Assembly: GCF_000367925.1 (NCBI RefSeq)
Contig: NZ_KB849164.1
Span: forward strand, 82,497 to 146,496
Origin: Acinetobacter bohemicus ANC 3994
Lineage (GTDB): Bacteria; Pseudomonadota; Gammaproteobacteria; Pseudomonadales; Moraxellaceae
Length of the DNA: 64,000 bases
Direction: 5' to 3'
Part shown: positions 26,990 to 36,262 of the stretch, piece by piece
Position numbering within the stretch: position 1 is the first letter of the stretch
Layout of the letters: the number at the start of each line of letters is the position of its first letter
Notes under the pieces: generated by a model
What the model was told of the DNA's origin: nothing
What the model saw: the letters and a program-made list of their open reading frames with translations, nothing else
The model's database searches: none
Made by a program: the position numbers and the translations under genes

Positions 26990-27958
26990 TTAGGCTTGAG
27001 TGGTTTGATATTGCTGTTTCATCTGTTCAATCAGTTGATCTTTTTCAGTCCATAATTCATCGACCCATTGTTGAAAGCGTTCACGATAGGCTGCATCATC
27101 TTCATAATTGCCTGCTAATACCCAAGGGGGAATGTTAATTTTACGCAGATTGACCGCAATACGATTGACGTCTCCTAACCAAAAATCACCATAACCGGGT
27201 GCGCCATCAGGATAAACAATCGTCATATCAACCAGAGCATCAATTTTGTCACCCAAAATATTTAAGGCTAAAGCTAAGCCGCCTGCTTTGGCTTTGAGGA
27301 GATGTTTATACGGTGATTGCTGCTTGGCATGTTTTTCTGGGGTAAAACGTGTGCCTTCTAAGTAGTTGAGTAAGGTAAAAGGCTGACTCAATAATTGTTC
27401 ACAGGCTTTACGAGATTCTTCCAGATCACGGGTTTTCAGCTCAGGATTTGCCGCAATCTGTTCTTTGGAATGACGTTTCATCATTGGAAAACCTAAAATT
27501 TTAAAGGCGGGTCCAATGAACGGAATAAAGATCAGTTCCCATTTGGTAAAGAAACGCGTCAGTGGCATACGGGTTAAGCCAAAATATTGATTGACTGTGG
27601 TATCGACCCAACTTTGATGATTACAGGTCATCAGGTAACGCCCTTGCATGCTCAGCTCTAAATCGTCAGCAATGCTAATGTCCCATTTCAAGTGCGGTAA
27701 CACATGATCAATCAGCCAATTATTGATACTTAACCAACTGTTGGTAATTTGAATATTGGTTTCATCAACTTTACGTGATTTTTTGACTAATTTTGTTAAG
27801 CCAAGTGCAAGAACAGGGGGGCCATGGAAAAAGGTACTTCCAGTAATGACCGACCCAACAGTTAGTCCTCGAGATATTTTTTTTAATAGAGGTTGTTTCT
27901 TAATTTGCGATGACATATAAAACAGTCCTAAAATAAAGTCACTTAATCTTTTTTTCAT
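26990..27958 (-). CDS. 1-acyl-glycerol-phosphate acyltransferase family protein (YihG-like)
   Basis: A 322-residue PlsC-superfamily enzyme. The catalytic HxxxxD is NHQSWVD near residues 115-121. KWELIFIPFIGPAFKILGFP and the EGTRFTP motif (near 204-210) match the subgroup containing E. coli YihG and YihG-like acyltransferases. An N-terminal hydrophobic stretch (VGSVITGSTFFHGPPVLALG) anchors it in the inner membrane. Probable role is acylation of lysophosphatidate or a related lipid. A second start at M15 is possible. Confidence 0.85.
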   Translation of the reverse strand: MKKRLSDFILGLFYMSSQIKKQPLLKKISRGLTVGSVITGSTFFHGPPVLALGLTKLVKKSRKVDETNIQITNSWLSINNWLIDHVLPHLKWDISIADDLELSMQGRYLMTCNHQSWVDTTVNQYFGLTRMPLTRFFTKWELIFIPFIGPAFKILGFPMMKRHSKEQIAANPELKTRDLEESRKACEQLLSQPFTLLNYLEGTRFTPEKHAKQQSPYKHLLKAKAGGLALALNILGDKIDALVDMTIVYPDGAPGYGDFWLGDVNRIAVNLRKINIPPWVLAGNYEDDAAYRERFQQWVDELWTEKDQLIEQMKQQYQTTQA

Positions 27959-28053
27959 CTTTTAATATAAGTGTAGAATTTGAAATAAAAAAGCCTATTC
28001 ATCCAACTATGAAGAAATTGTGATTAAGTCACCCGCTACACTCACATAAAATA

Positions 28054-28066
28054 TTACAAAATGTAA
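28054..28066. promoter_or_regulatory. Short dyad in a divergent promoter region
   Basis: TTACA-AAA-TGTAA, a perfect dyad between the divergent acyltransferase and OmpA-like lipoprotein genes, in an AT-rich context. It may be an operator; no regulator can be named. Confidence 0.3.
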
Positions 28067-28161
28067 CTAATGATTGTGTTATTTACAAAAAATCAATGGT
28101 GTGCCGATTTTTTTTAATTCATCATTCCAGCATACAACAAAACACAAGAAGGAGGCATGCG

Positions 28162-28794
28162 ATGCGTGCACTAGTTATTTCAGCTGTAGTTGGGGCCTTG
28201 GCACTTTCGGGTTGTCAAAATATGGAATATGACAAAGCTGCCATCGGTACTGGTATTGGTGCTTTATTGGGTGCAGGAATTGCCTATTCTAATGCCGACA
28301 AAGACAAAATGGGTCAAGCAGCAGCGATTGGTGCAGTTGTGGGCGGCGGTGCGGGTTTACTTCTTGATAAGAAAGAAAAACGTCTTCGTCAAGAGTTGGC
28401 TGGTACAGGTGTTGATGTAGGCCGTAATCCAGATGGTTCAATTAATCTTGTTATGCCAAGCGTAACATTTGCAACCAATTCGTCTACGATTCAAGCACAG
28501 TTCCAATCTGCTTTAAATGACGTTGCTAAAGTTCTTCGTGAAGATGGTACTTCAAGCAAACTGGCTTTGGTTATTCATGGTCATACAGACAATACGGGTA
28601 GTGATGCAATTAATAACCCATTGTCTCAAAACCGTGCGAACTCTGTGAAAAACTACTTAGCTTCACAAGGTATTTCAAGTTCACGTATGACTGCACGTGG
28701 TTACGGTTCATCTTCTCCAATCGCTGACAACTCAACAGCTGCTGGTCGTGAACAAAACCGTCGTGTAGAGATTTCTGTTTACGAAACTAAATAA
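28162..28794 (+). CDS. OmpA family lipoprotein
   Basis: A 210-residue outer-membrane lipoprotein. The start at 28162 has an AAGGAGG site and gives a signal peptide with lipobox LALSGC. Residues about 30-75 are glycine-rich (GTGIGALLGAGIAYS, AAIGAVVGGGAGLLLDKKEK), as in the glycine-zipper region of YiaD-type proteins. The C-terminal OmpA domain carries HGHTDNTGSDAINNPLSQNR and ends EQNRRVEISV, the peptidoglycan-binding signature. It probably links the outer membrane to peptidoglycan. A terminator follows. Confidence 0.9.
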   Translation: MRALVISAVVGALALSGCQNMEYDKAAIGTGIGALLGAGIAYSNADKDKMGQAAAIGAVVGGGAGLLLDKKEKRLRQELAGTGVDVGRNPDGSINLVMPSVTFATNSSTIQAQFQSALNDVAKVLREDGTSSKLALVIHGHTDNTGSDAINNPLSQNRANSVKNYLASQGISSSRMTARGYGSSSPIADNSTAAGREQNRRVEISVYETK

Positions 28795-28809
28795 GTTTCG
28801 TTTACTCAT

Positions 28810-28835
28810 AAAAACCACCTTCGGGTGGTTTTTTT
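28810..28835 (+). terminator. Terminator after the OmpA-like lipoprotein gene
   Basis: AAAAACCACC and GGTGGTTTTT with a TTCG tetraloop and extra T residues. Confidence 0.93.
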
Positions 28836-28918
28836 ATGAATGTCAAATTTGTATTTTAGGTTATGCAAGCGTGGCTCAGATGACTATAATCTAGCTCGAA
28901 TCAAAACGAGGAAATACT

Positions 28919-30958
28919 ATGTCGTCGGCAAGTCAACTCAATGACAAGCAACTTGAAGCCATGAAATATACTCAAGGACCCTTGTTAGTACTTGCAGGGG
29001 CAGGTTCAGGTAAAACGTCTGTGATTACACGAAAGGTCGCGCATTTGGTTCAGAACTGCGGTATTCCTGCACATCGTATTACAGCCATGACCTTTACCAA
29101 TAAAGCGGCACGTGAAATGAAAGAACGTGTCGGGAAGTTATTGTCTCGTGAGGAAGCCAAAGGGCTTTCGGTTTCGACTTTCCATACTTTTGGTTTGAAT
29201 TTACTGCGTTTAGAACTTAAACATACGCCATTAAAAAATAATTTCTCCATTTTAGATGCCGATGATTGTAAGCGCATTTTGATGGACTTAATGCACCGCG
29301 ATAATTTATCGGGGGCAGAAAGCAAAGAACTGATTGCCAAGGCAATGAAAATGATTTCGGATTGGAAAAATGATTTGATTCCACCCGAACAAGCACATAC
29401 CACCTGTGAAACAGCAGACGATGTCCAGTTTGCGCATTTGTATCAACTGTATGAGCGTAATTTACGTGCTTATAATGCGGTCGATTTTGACGATTTGATC
29501 GTTATGCCAACACGTTTATTACAAGAAAATGCCGAAGTTCGTGACAAATGGCAAAACCGTGTCCGTTATTTACTGGTCGATGAATATCAAGATACCAATA
29601 CGGCCCAGTATATTTTGGTGAAATTGCTGGTCGGTGTGATGGGGCAATTCACTGCCGTAGGCGATGATGACCAATCCATTTATGCGTGGCGTGGTGCGAA
29701 GCCTGAGAATATGGCGTTGTTAAAAGATGACTTTCCGAATTTAAAAGTGGTTAAGCTTGAGCAAAATTATCGTTCAACCAGTCGTATTCTTAAAGCCGCC
29801 AATACGGTGATTGGTAATAATCCGCATCTTTTTGATAAAAAACTCTGGTCAGATAAGGGGCATGGCGAGGTGATTCGCGTGATTACCTGTCGTAATGACG
29901 ATGATGAAGCGGAACGCGTGGTAAAAGATCTCATCACACATAAACTGATGAATGGTAAAAATTGGAAAGATTATGCGATTTTATATCGGGGTAATTTCCA
30001 AGCACGGGTTTTAGAAACCCAGCTACGTCAAATGCAAATTCCGTATAAATTGTCAGGCGGTCAGTCGTTCTTTGGTCGTGCTGAAATTAAAGACATTATG
30101 AGTTATTTGCGCATTATCATTAATCCAGAAGATGACAGTGCATTCTTACGGATTATTAATACGCCAAAACGTGCGATTGGCCCTGTGACTTTAGAAAAGT
30201 TAGGATTATTTGCACAAGAAAATCATTTGTCGTTATTAACCGCCGCGGGTGATCAGCGCTTGACGATGGTGATGCCTAAAAAAGCCACCACTCAACTGGC
30301 TGAATTTGCCGATTTTATTGGTAACTTTACCCGTAATTTAACGGAAGATGATGAACCTGTTCCGATCATTCGCCAGATGATGCATGAAGCAGGCTATATC
30401 GATTACATCAAAGAGCAAGCCGCAACGCCGGCGCAAGAGAAAACCAAACTAGATAACATTGAAGTGCTGTATAGCAGTATTCAAAGTTTGATTAATCGTG
30501 CTGAAGATGTCGATGAAAAAAACATTGAAAGCGTGATTCGCAAGATGGTGTTGCTGGATATGTTGGAGCAACAACAAGAAGAAGAAGATACCGACAAGGT
30601 CAATCTGTTGACGCTACATGCCGCGAAAGGGCTTGAATTTCCTTATGTGTATATGATTGGTTTGGAAGAAGAACTGTTACCGCATAAGAATTCGATTGCG
30701 GCAGAAACCGTTGAAGAAGAACGCCGTTTAATGTACGTGGGGATTACGCGTGCACGTCAAGGCTTAACCATGACGCTGGCAGAACAGCGTAAAAATGGTG
30801 GTCAAATGAAGCAAATGACACCAAGTCGTTTCCTTGATGAGTTACCCCAAGATGATTTGGACTGGCTGGGTCGTAAGAAAAAATTGGCAGGCAATATTGA
30901 TCCAAAATTGCAAGCACAGCATTATCTCGAAAATTTACGTGCGCTGATCAAGCGTTAA
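28919..30958 (+). CDS. rep: ATP-dependent DNA helicase Rep
   Basis: A 679-residue superfamily 1A 3'-5' helicase. Motif I is VLAGAGSGKTSVITRK, motif Ia AMTFTNKAAREMKER, motif II LLVDEYQDTN, motif III GDDDQSIYAWRGA, motif IV KLEQNYRS and motif VI EERRLMYVGITRARQGL. Length and the Q-motif region (LNDKQLEAM) favour Rep over UvrD, which is longer. Rep helps replication forks through protein roadblocks. It is followed 35 bases later by dut. Confidence 0.9.
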   Translation: MSSASQLNDKQLEAMKYTQGPLLVLAGAGSGKTSVITRKVAHLVQNCGIPAHRITAMTFTNKAAREMKERVGKLLSREEAKGLSVSTFHTFGLNLLRLELKHTPLKNNFSILDADDCKRILMDLMHRDNLSGAESKELIAKAMKMISDWKNDLIPPEQAHTTCETADDVQFAHLYQLYERNLRAYNAVDFDDLIVMPTRLLQENAEVRDKWQNRVRYLLVDEYQDTNTAQYILVKLLVGVMGQFTAVGDDDQSIYAWRGAKPENMALLKDDFPNLKVVKLEQNYRSTSRILKAANTVIGNNPHLFDKKLWSDKGHGEVIRVITCRNDDDEAERVVKDLITHKLMNGKNWKDYAILYRGNFQARVLETQLRQMQIPYKLSGGQSFFGRAEIKDIMSYLRIIINPEDDSAFLRIINTPKRAIGPVTLEKLGLFAQENHLSLLTAAGDQRLTMVMPKKATTQLAEFADFIGNFTRNLTEDDEPVPIIRQMMHEAGYIDYIKEQAATPAQEKTKLDNIEVLYSSIQSLINRAEDVDEKNIESVIRKMVLLDMLEQQQEEEDTDKVNLLTLHAAKGLEFPYVYMIGLEEELLPHKNSIAAETVEEERRLMYVGITRARQGLTMTLAEQRKNGGQMKQMTPSRFLDELPQDDLDWLGRKKKLAGNIDPKLQAQHYLENLRALIKR

Positions 30959-30993
30959 TTTACTCTTTAAACCATGCAATTAGGAAAGAACAG

Positions 30994-31446
30994 ATGAAAG
31001 TTCAAGTGAAAGTACTCGATACACGTTTAGGTAATGAATGGCCTATGCCAACCTATGCGACTTCGGGTTCGGCAGGTTTAGACTTGCGTGCTTGTGTACA
31101 TGAAGCGACTGTCATTGAACCGGGTCAAACGGTATTGGTTAAAACAGGTTTAGCCATTTATATTGAAGATACTCACTTTGCAGGTTTGATTTTACCGCGT
31201 TCAGGTTTAGGTCATAAACACGGTATTGTTTTAGGTAATTTGGTGGGCTTAATTGATTCAGATTACCAAGGTGAGTTGATGGTATCAGTTTGGAATCGTA
31301 GTCAAACAGCATTTACTTTAGAGCCGGGCGAGCGTTTGGCGCAATATGTACTTGTTCCTGTGGTTCATGCTGAATTTGAACAAGTGCAAGAGTTTGCTGC
31401 AACGGAACGTGGTGCAGGTGGTTTTGGTCATACGGGTCAAGGCTAA
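30994..31446 (+). CDS. dut: Deoxyuridine 5'-triphosphate nucleotidohydrolase
   Basis: A 150-residue trimeric dUTPase that hydrolyses dUTP to dUMP, limiting uracil in DNA. All five motifs are visible: SGSAGLDLRA, PRSGLGHKHG, LVGLIDSDYQGE, PGERLAQ and the C-terminal RGAGGFGHTG. Gene order dut-algC-argB is the same as in Pseudomonas. A hairpin follows, so algC probably has its own promoter. Confidence 0.96.
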   Translation: MKVQVKVLDTRLGNEWPMPTYATSGSAGLDLRACVHEATVIEPGQTVLVKTGLAIYIEDTHFAGLILPRSGLGHKHGIVLGNLVGLIDSDYQGELMVSVWNRSQTAFTLEPGERLAQYVLVPVVHAEFEQVQEFAATERGAGGFGHTGQG

Positions 31447-31472
31447 AAATTAGATTTACTTTAAAAATGAAT

Positions 31473-31512
31473 GACCTGATAAATAAATAACCCGATTATT
31501 TTTTTATCAGGT
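31473..31512 (+). terminator. Long hairpin after dut
   Basis: ACCTGATAAA and TTTATCAGGT begin a 17-base stem with about two mismatches around the loop CCCGA. There is no clean T tract after it, so it may be a weak terminator or an mRNA-stabilising hairpin. Confidence 0.5.
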
Positions 31513-31874
31513 TCGATGATTGATGTACTTTGATTTAAAATAAATTTAATAATAAAAATCACTGTAAACAGGGATTTAAAATATTGTCATTCATGATATT
31601 AATTGTGTGGTTGTTTATTTGATCGTAAATCATTATTTTGATTTAAAAGGATATTTATTTTTTGGTTTGAAAATAAAAACAAATAATTTATTTTTCAAGT
31701 AAATATAGCCTTTTGAAATTTTATAAATATTTTTACCATTGATAAAAAGCATGGAATGCTTTTAAAATGTTGCTCTTCCCATTTTAAATGATTTACTGCT
31801 TGTGAATTTTGACCTAAATAAAGCATTCCATATTTTATTTATTTTATGGGCTACAGTAAGTGGAAGAAATAATT
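31513..31874 (+). other. AT-rich gap before algC with a nested inverted repeat
   Basis: No gene is seen. TGGAATGCTTT (31752-31762) is the perfect complement of AAAGCATTCCA (31820-31830). Between them TTTAAAATG (31761-31769) complements CATTTTAAA (31780-31788). The outer downstream arm lies 44 bases before the algC start, so the region can fold as a nested leader structure. No T tract marks it as a terminator. Promoter boxes cannot be picked out against the AT-rich background. Confidence 0.5.
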
Positions 31875-33299
31875 ATGAATTTTAAAAATAAAAAATTTCC
31901 GTCACAAATTTTTCGTGCCTATGATATTCGTGGAAACATCGCTCTTTTGACACCAGAACTTGTGCAAGCGATTGCTTATGGGTTGGTTGCTCAATATCAG
32001 GCGGCAGGGCAGACTCAACTTGCAATTGGTTATGATGCACGTTTAACCAGTCCTGCATATGCAGAAATCATCCGGCAGGTGTGTGAAGAAAATCAGATTC
32101 AGACAACCATTTTAGGCTGTTGTTCGACACCATTATTATATTTTATTGCCCGTCAATTTGACGGTAATGGGATTATGCTGACCGCAAGTCATAACCCGAA
32201 AGGGGATAATGGGATTAAGTGGATTATTCAGCATGAACCACCGAGTCCAGACATGATCCAAGACGTTGCGATTAGTGCGACGCATGTTTTTGATCCAACG
32301 CAAAAAATAACCATCAAGCCTGTGCAACATGAAATTGTCATTCAATATTGTATCGAGTATCAACATGCGTTGTTGCAAGATATCCAGTTAAAACGCCCAT
32401 TTAAAGTGGTGCTCGATGGATTAAATGGTTCAGCTGGGCGCTGTGCGGCTTTGGTGTTAAAAAAAATAGGCTGTGACGTCATTGCAATCCGTTGTAATGC
32501 GGATGGTCATTTTCCAGATCATGCACCAGATCCATCTCAAGAAAAGCATCTGGTTGAATTAAGAAAAACGGTGCTTGAGCAACAGGCCGATATTGGGATT
32601 GCACTCGATGGCGATGGCGACCGTTTAGTTTTGATTGATGAATGTGGAACCATTATTTCAGCAGATCGCTTAATGTCTTTATTTGCTGAAATATGTTTGA
32701 AAACACATCCGGGGCATGAAGTTGTCTTTGATGTGAAATGTTCGACGATGGTGAAAAACACGGTTTGTCGCTTGGGCGGACAGGCAAAAATGATTCGTAC
32801 GGGAAGTTCTTTTTTACGAACTTACATCGCGCAGTCCAAGGGTCATGCCATTTTTGGCGGAGAATACTCGGGTCATTATGTGTTTAATGACGGCCGTGGT
32901 TTTGGTTATGATGATGGCTTATATGCCGGTTTACGTGTGCTTGAGTACTTGAGTCAACACCCTGATTTAAGCTTATCAAAGGCATTAAAAATTTATCCAG
33001 AACGCTATTGTACCGAAGATACCTATATTAGTACCCATAGTGAAGTACCTGCTGCTGTATTGCATGATGTTGAGCTTAAAAGTCATGATTTTGGCGCACA
33101 ATTAAGTAAAATTGATGGTATACGACTTGATTTTGAAGATGGTTTTGGCATTATTCGAGCATCGAATACCGGTGAATATTTTACAGTGCGCTTTGATGCA
33201 GACAATCCTGTAAGATTAAACGCTATTCGAGATACATTTGTTTCCATGTTAAGTGACCGATATCCGAAAATCGCACAAGACATTTTAGATGCTCAATAA
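31875..33299 (+). CDS. algC: Phosphomannomutase/phosphoglucomutase
   Basis: A 474-residue alpha-D-phosphohexomutase that interconverts 1- and 6-phosphates of mannose and glucose for surface polysaccharide synthesis. FRAYDIRGN lies near the N-terminus, TASHNPKGDNGIKW carries the phosphoserine, IALDGDGDRLVLID the metal site, and GGEYSGHYVF the sugar-binding loop. ATG 31875 has GGAAG eight bases upstream; an in-frame GTG at 31860 would overlap that site. Ten bases separate it from argB. Confidence 0.9.
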   Translation: MNFKNKKFPSQIFRAYDIRGNIALLTPELVQAIAYGLVAQYQAAGQTQLAIGYDARLTSPAYAEIIRQVCEENQIQTTILGCCSTPLLYFIARQFDGNGIMLTASHNPKGDNGIKWIIQHEPPSPDMIQDVAISATHVFDPTQKITIKPVQHEIVIQYCIEYQHALLQDIQLKRPFKVVLDGLNGSAGRCAALVLKKIGCDVIAIRCNADGHFPDHAPDPSQEKHLVELRKTVLEQQADIGIALDGDGDRLVLIDECGTIISADRLMSLFAEICLKTHPGHEVVFDVKCSTMVKNTVCRLGGQAKMIRTGSSFLRTYIAQSKGHAIFGGEYSGHYVFNDGRGFGYDDGLYAGLRVLEYLSQHPDLSLSKALKIYPERYCTEDTYISTHSEVPAAVLHDVELKSHDFGAQLSKIDGIRLDFEDGFGIIRASNTGEYFTVRFDADNPVRLNAIRDTFVSMLSDRYPKIAQDILDAQ

Positions 33300-33309
33300 G
33301 GAGAGGCGA

Positions 33310-34209
33310 ATGCCACATCAACACACTGGCATCGGCAAAGCACAAATTTTGACTGAAGCTTTGCCGTACATTCAACGTTTTGCAGGTAAGACGCTGGTAG
33401 TGAAATATGGTGGCAACGCAATGACCGATCCAGAGCTTGAAAGCTCTTTTGCCCGTGACATTGTCTTGCTCAAGACTGTGGGTTTAAATCCCATTGTGGT
33501 GCATGGTGGTGGTCCACAGGTCGATTCCTTTTTAAAACAACTGGGTCGTGAATCGGATCGTATTGATGGCATGCGCGTAACTGATTCCGCGACCATGGAA
33601 GTGGTTGAAATGGTTTTGGGTGGTAGCGTTAATAAATCGATCGTGAACCTGATTAATCAACATGGTGGTCGTGCGATTGGTTTAACCGGTAAAGATGGTA
33701 ATTTACTTCGTGCACAAAAACTGTTGATGGAAAAAATTGCTGAAGATGGCACGGTACAACAAATTGATCTTGGTTTGGTCGGTGAAGTGGTTGGTGTTAA
33801 AACTGATGTTTTAGAAATGTTTACCAATAGCGACTTTATCCCTGTGATTGCACCCCTAGGCGTGGATGATGAGGGAAATACCTATAACATCAATGCAGAT
33901 TTGGTTGCCGGTAAAGTTGCAGAAGCCCTGGGTGCGGAAAAACTGATTCTATTGACCAATATCACGGGTGTGCTGGATGAGAATAAAAACCTGCTCACTG
34001 GCTTAACCACGCAAGAAGTTGATCGCTTGATTGAAACGGGTGTGATTTACGGTGGCATGATTCCTAAAGTGGGATGTGCGCTTGATGCGGTGAAAGGTGG
34101 TGTGGTAAGTGCGCACATTGTTGATGGTCGTGTCCCTCATGCAACTTTGCTTGAGATTTTTACCGATCATGGTGTAGGGACTTTAATCACCAATCGTGCC
34201 AAGCAATAA
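33310..34209 (+). CDS. argB: Acetylglutamate kinase
   Basis: A 299-residue amino acid kinase that phosphorylates N-acetyl-L-glutamate, the second step of arginine synthesis. LVVKYGGNAMTDPELE holds the nucleotide-binding lysine, IVVHGGGPQVD the glycine-rich loop, and NADLVAGKVAEALGAEKLI the C-lobe. ATG 33310 is chosen because AGGAG is seven bases upstream; the open frame extends into algC. The N-terminal helix before the kinase core fits arginine-inhibited hexameric forms, though that is inference. Confidence 0.95.
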   Translation: MPHQHTGIGKAQILTEALPYIQRFAGKTLVVKYGGNAMTDPELESSFARDIVLLKTVGLNPIVVHGGGPQVDSFLKQLGRESDRIDGMRVTDSATMEVVEMVLGGSVNKSIVNLINQHGGRAIGLTGKDGNLLRAQKLLMEKIAEDGTVQQIDLGLVGEVVGVKTDVLEMFTNSDFIPVIAPLGVDDEGNTYNINADLVAGKVAEALGAEKLILLTNITGVLDENKNLLTGLTTQEVDRLIETGVIYGGMIPKVGCALDAVKGGVVSAHIVDGRVPHATLLEIFTDHGVGTLITNRAKQ

Positions 34210-34219
34210 ATGAATGATT

Positions 34220-34244
34220 AAAAAGCCTCTTTATGAGGCTTTTT
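34220..34244 (+). terminator. Terminator after argB
   Basis: AAAAAGCCTC and GAGGCTTTTT around a five-base loop, 10 bases after the argB stop. Confidence 0.92.
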
Positions 34245-34404
34245 ATTTACCTAGAGTATTCTGTCCTGAAATAAAGCTGCATATGTGACGCTGATTATTG
34301 AATTAATACATAAAATAGTTATGGGTATTCTAAATTGAGATTTGCAACCCTATCTCGAGTCATGCAAAATAGAAAAATCATATATTTACCGTTTGATTAA
34401 GACT

Positions 34405-35253
34405 ATGTGCCAGTTGCTCGGAATGAATTGTGCTACGCCAACAGATGTAACTTTCTCATTTCGTGGTTTTTCTCAACGTGCGGGTATTACCTCAGACCAT
34501 TGTGATGGTTTTGGTATTGCCTTTTTTGAAGACAAGGCCTGTCGACTTTTTGTCGATAATCAATCGGCAGTTGAATCTCCGATTGCGGAGCTGGTCCGTA
34601 ATTATCCGATTAAGTCGCGTAATGTAATTGCACATATCCGCAAAGCAACACAAGGCAAAATTAGCCTAGAAAATTCGCATCCATTTAGCCGTGAACTTTG
34701 GGGAAGGCAATGGATTTTTGCCCACAATGGCGATTTGCATGGTTTTAATCCCGCTTTATCAGGACGTTTCACGCCCGTTGGCAATACCGACAGTGAACGT
34801 GCTTTCTGTTTTTTACTCGATCAATTGGTTAATAAGTTTGGTTATCATGAACCGAAACTTGAGCAAATTTTTGCTTTGTTGGCGGAAGTCTCGCCGAAAA
34901 TAGCAGAGCACGGTACTTTTAATTTTTGTTTGTCCAATGGTCAGGCCTTATTTACCTATGCAATTACAAAATTGCATTGGTTGGTCCGAGAGTATCCATT
35001 TAAACCTGCGCAATTGATTGATCTCGATGTCGAAGTCGATTTTAGTCAAGTCACTACACCTGAGGATAGGGTCGCGGTGATTACCACCGAGCCTTTAACC
35101 CAAAATGAAAAATGGACTGCGTTTGAACCTGGAGAGATGATTTTATTTCAGTATGGACAGCCAATTTTGAAGCAGCAAACCCATGTTGAGCGTTTAGAAC
35201 GTGAAAAATTAAATCCAGCATTAAAACGTATAACCAAAGCAGATCAATATTAG
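34405..35253 (+). CDS. Class II glutamine amidotransferase (YafJ-like)
   Basis: A 282-residue Ntn-type glutaminase domain protein. Starting at ATG 34405 puts the catalytic cysteine at position 2 (MCQLLGMNCATP). RKATQG and FAHNGDLHGF are the conserved glutamine-site blocks, with GNTDSERAF further on. There is no second synthetase domain, as in YafJ-type stand-alone proteins, so the ammonia acceptor is unknown. The open frame upstream of 34405 would bury the nucleophile and is rejected. Confidence 0.9.
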   Translation: MCQLLGMNCATPTDVTFSFRGFSQRAGITSDHCDGFGIAFFEDKACRLFVDNQSAVESPIAELVRNYPIKSRNVIAHIRKATQGKISLENSHPFSRELWGRQWIFAHNGDLHGFNPALSGRFTPVGNTDSERAFCFLLDQLVNKFGYHEPKLEQIFALLAEVSPKIAEHGTFNFCLSNGQALFTYAITKLHWLVREYPFKPAQLIDLDVEVDFSQVTTPEDRVAVITTEPLTQNEKWTAFEPGEMILFQYGQPILKQQTHVERLEREKLNPALKRITKADQY

Positions 35254-35666
35254 AGCATAAAATTAATCGGTATATATTTGTGGCGATACTGATTTAATCT
35301 CTTTATCGCTTTTTTAATGAGTAAAATATTTAAAAAATTATTTTGCTTAAAATATAAGAGCTTTATATTCTTTTATTTTTAAAAGTATATTTAAATTGAT
35401 TATTTTTTTGTTTATATGATTTAATCAATATTGTTGTTTATTCAATAATAATCCTAGTTTTTATTGGATTATTCAGGGCGATATTGGTTAAAAAATACTT
35501 GATCTTTTTGATTGGTATTAATTATAAAAGCAATATATATCATGTGTTTATCGTTTTTTGAGAACTTAATATTTAAAACCAACCATTTTGGTTTATTTTT
35601 ATTTGTTTAAAATCAATATATTATATATTTATGTGATTAGTCGTATATATTTTATAGGTGGTCGTA
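35254..35666 (+). other. Very AT-rich gap before the hemerythrin gene
   Basis: No gene, repeat copy or strong terminator is seen. The base composition is extreme, with long A and T runs. A weak hairpin (AAACCA 35576-35581 with TGGTTT 35589-35594) is followed by a T-rich stretch. The region probably carries the promoter of the hemerythrin gene, and such DNA is a likely H-NS target, but no site can be named. Confidence 0.4.
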
Positions 35667-36122
35667 ATGAAAATGAAATGGGTTCCAGAATATAATACTG
35701 GTATCGATGTGATTGACGATCAACACAAACGAATTCTTGATTATATCAATGAGATTGATGATTTTTCTCATCATACGAATCGTGAACGTATTAAACAAAT
35801 TCTTGATAATATCATTGATTATACGCAATCACATTTTACCTTTGAAGAGTCTTTGCAAGAAGAGGCTGGTTATAAATATCGCGTACCGCATAAACGTGTA
35901 CATGATTTATTTATTAAAAAAATTGAATCTTATCGTGACCGTTTTGAAATGGGACAGGCGATTGAAGGCGAATTACATGAAGTGCTGTCAAAATGGTTGA
36001 TTAACCATATTCAGCACGATGATGCCGATTATGTCGGCGCTGTGAAAGAAAATATGATGGGGATCATTAAAGAAAAAGAACAGAAAAAAGGTAAAAACTG
36101 GTTTTCTCGTTTCTTTTCATAA
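35667..36122 (+). CDS. Bacteriohemerythrin
   Basis: A 151-residue single-domain hemerythrin. The diiron ligands are in order: H in DDQHKRI, H and E in HFTFEES, two H in HKRVHDLF, then H and D in HIQHDDADY. Such proteins bind O2 reversibly and can act in oxygen storage or redox signalling. A basic tail (EKEQKKGKNWFSRFFS) follows the domain. ATG 35667 is favoured because AGGTGG lies five bases upstream, so the earlier GTG at 35658 is part of that site. Confidence 0.9.
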   Translation: MKMKWVPEYNTGIDVIDDQHKRILDYINEIDDFSHHTNRERIKQILDNIIDYTQSHFTFEESLQEEAGYKYRVPHKRVHDLFIKKIESYRDRFEMGQAIEGELHEVLSKWLINHIQHDDADYVGAVKENMMGIIKEKEQKKGKNWFSRFFS

Positions 36123-36170
36123 AAAGAGAACAGAGCTAACAATAATTAAAAGTGATTATAATTTTGCGCT

Positions 36171-36205
36171 GCAAATCATTAGCAATAATGGTTTGCTTTT
36201 TCTTT
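36171..36205 (+). terminator. Terminator after the bacteriohemerythrin gene
   Basis: GCAAATCATT pairs with AATGGTTTGC (one G-T wobble) and is followed by a T-rich run. Confidence 0.8.
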
Positions 36206-36262
36206 TTGATTTTCCCCCATGACAAAGGCAAAATAGCGGAAGACTTTTTTTAGGAACGCATC

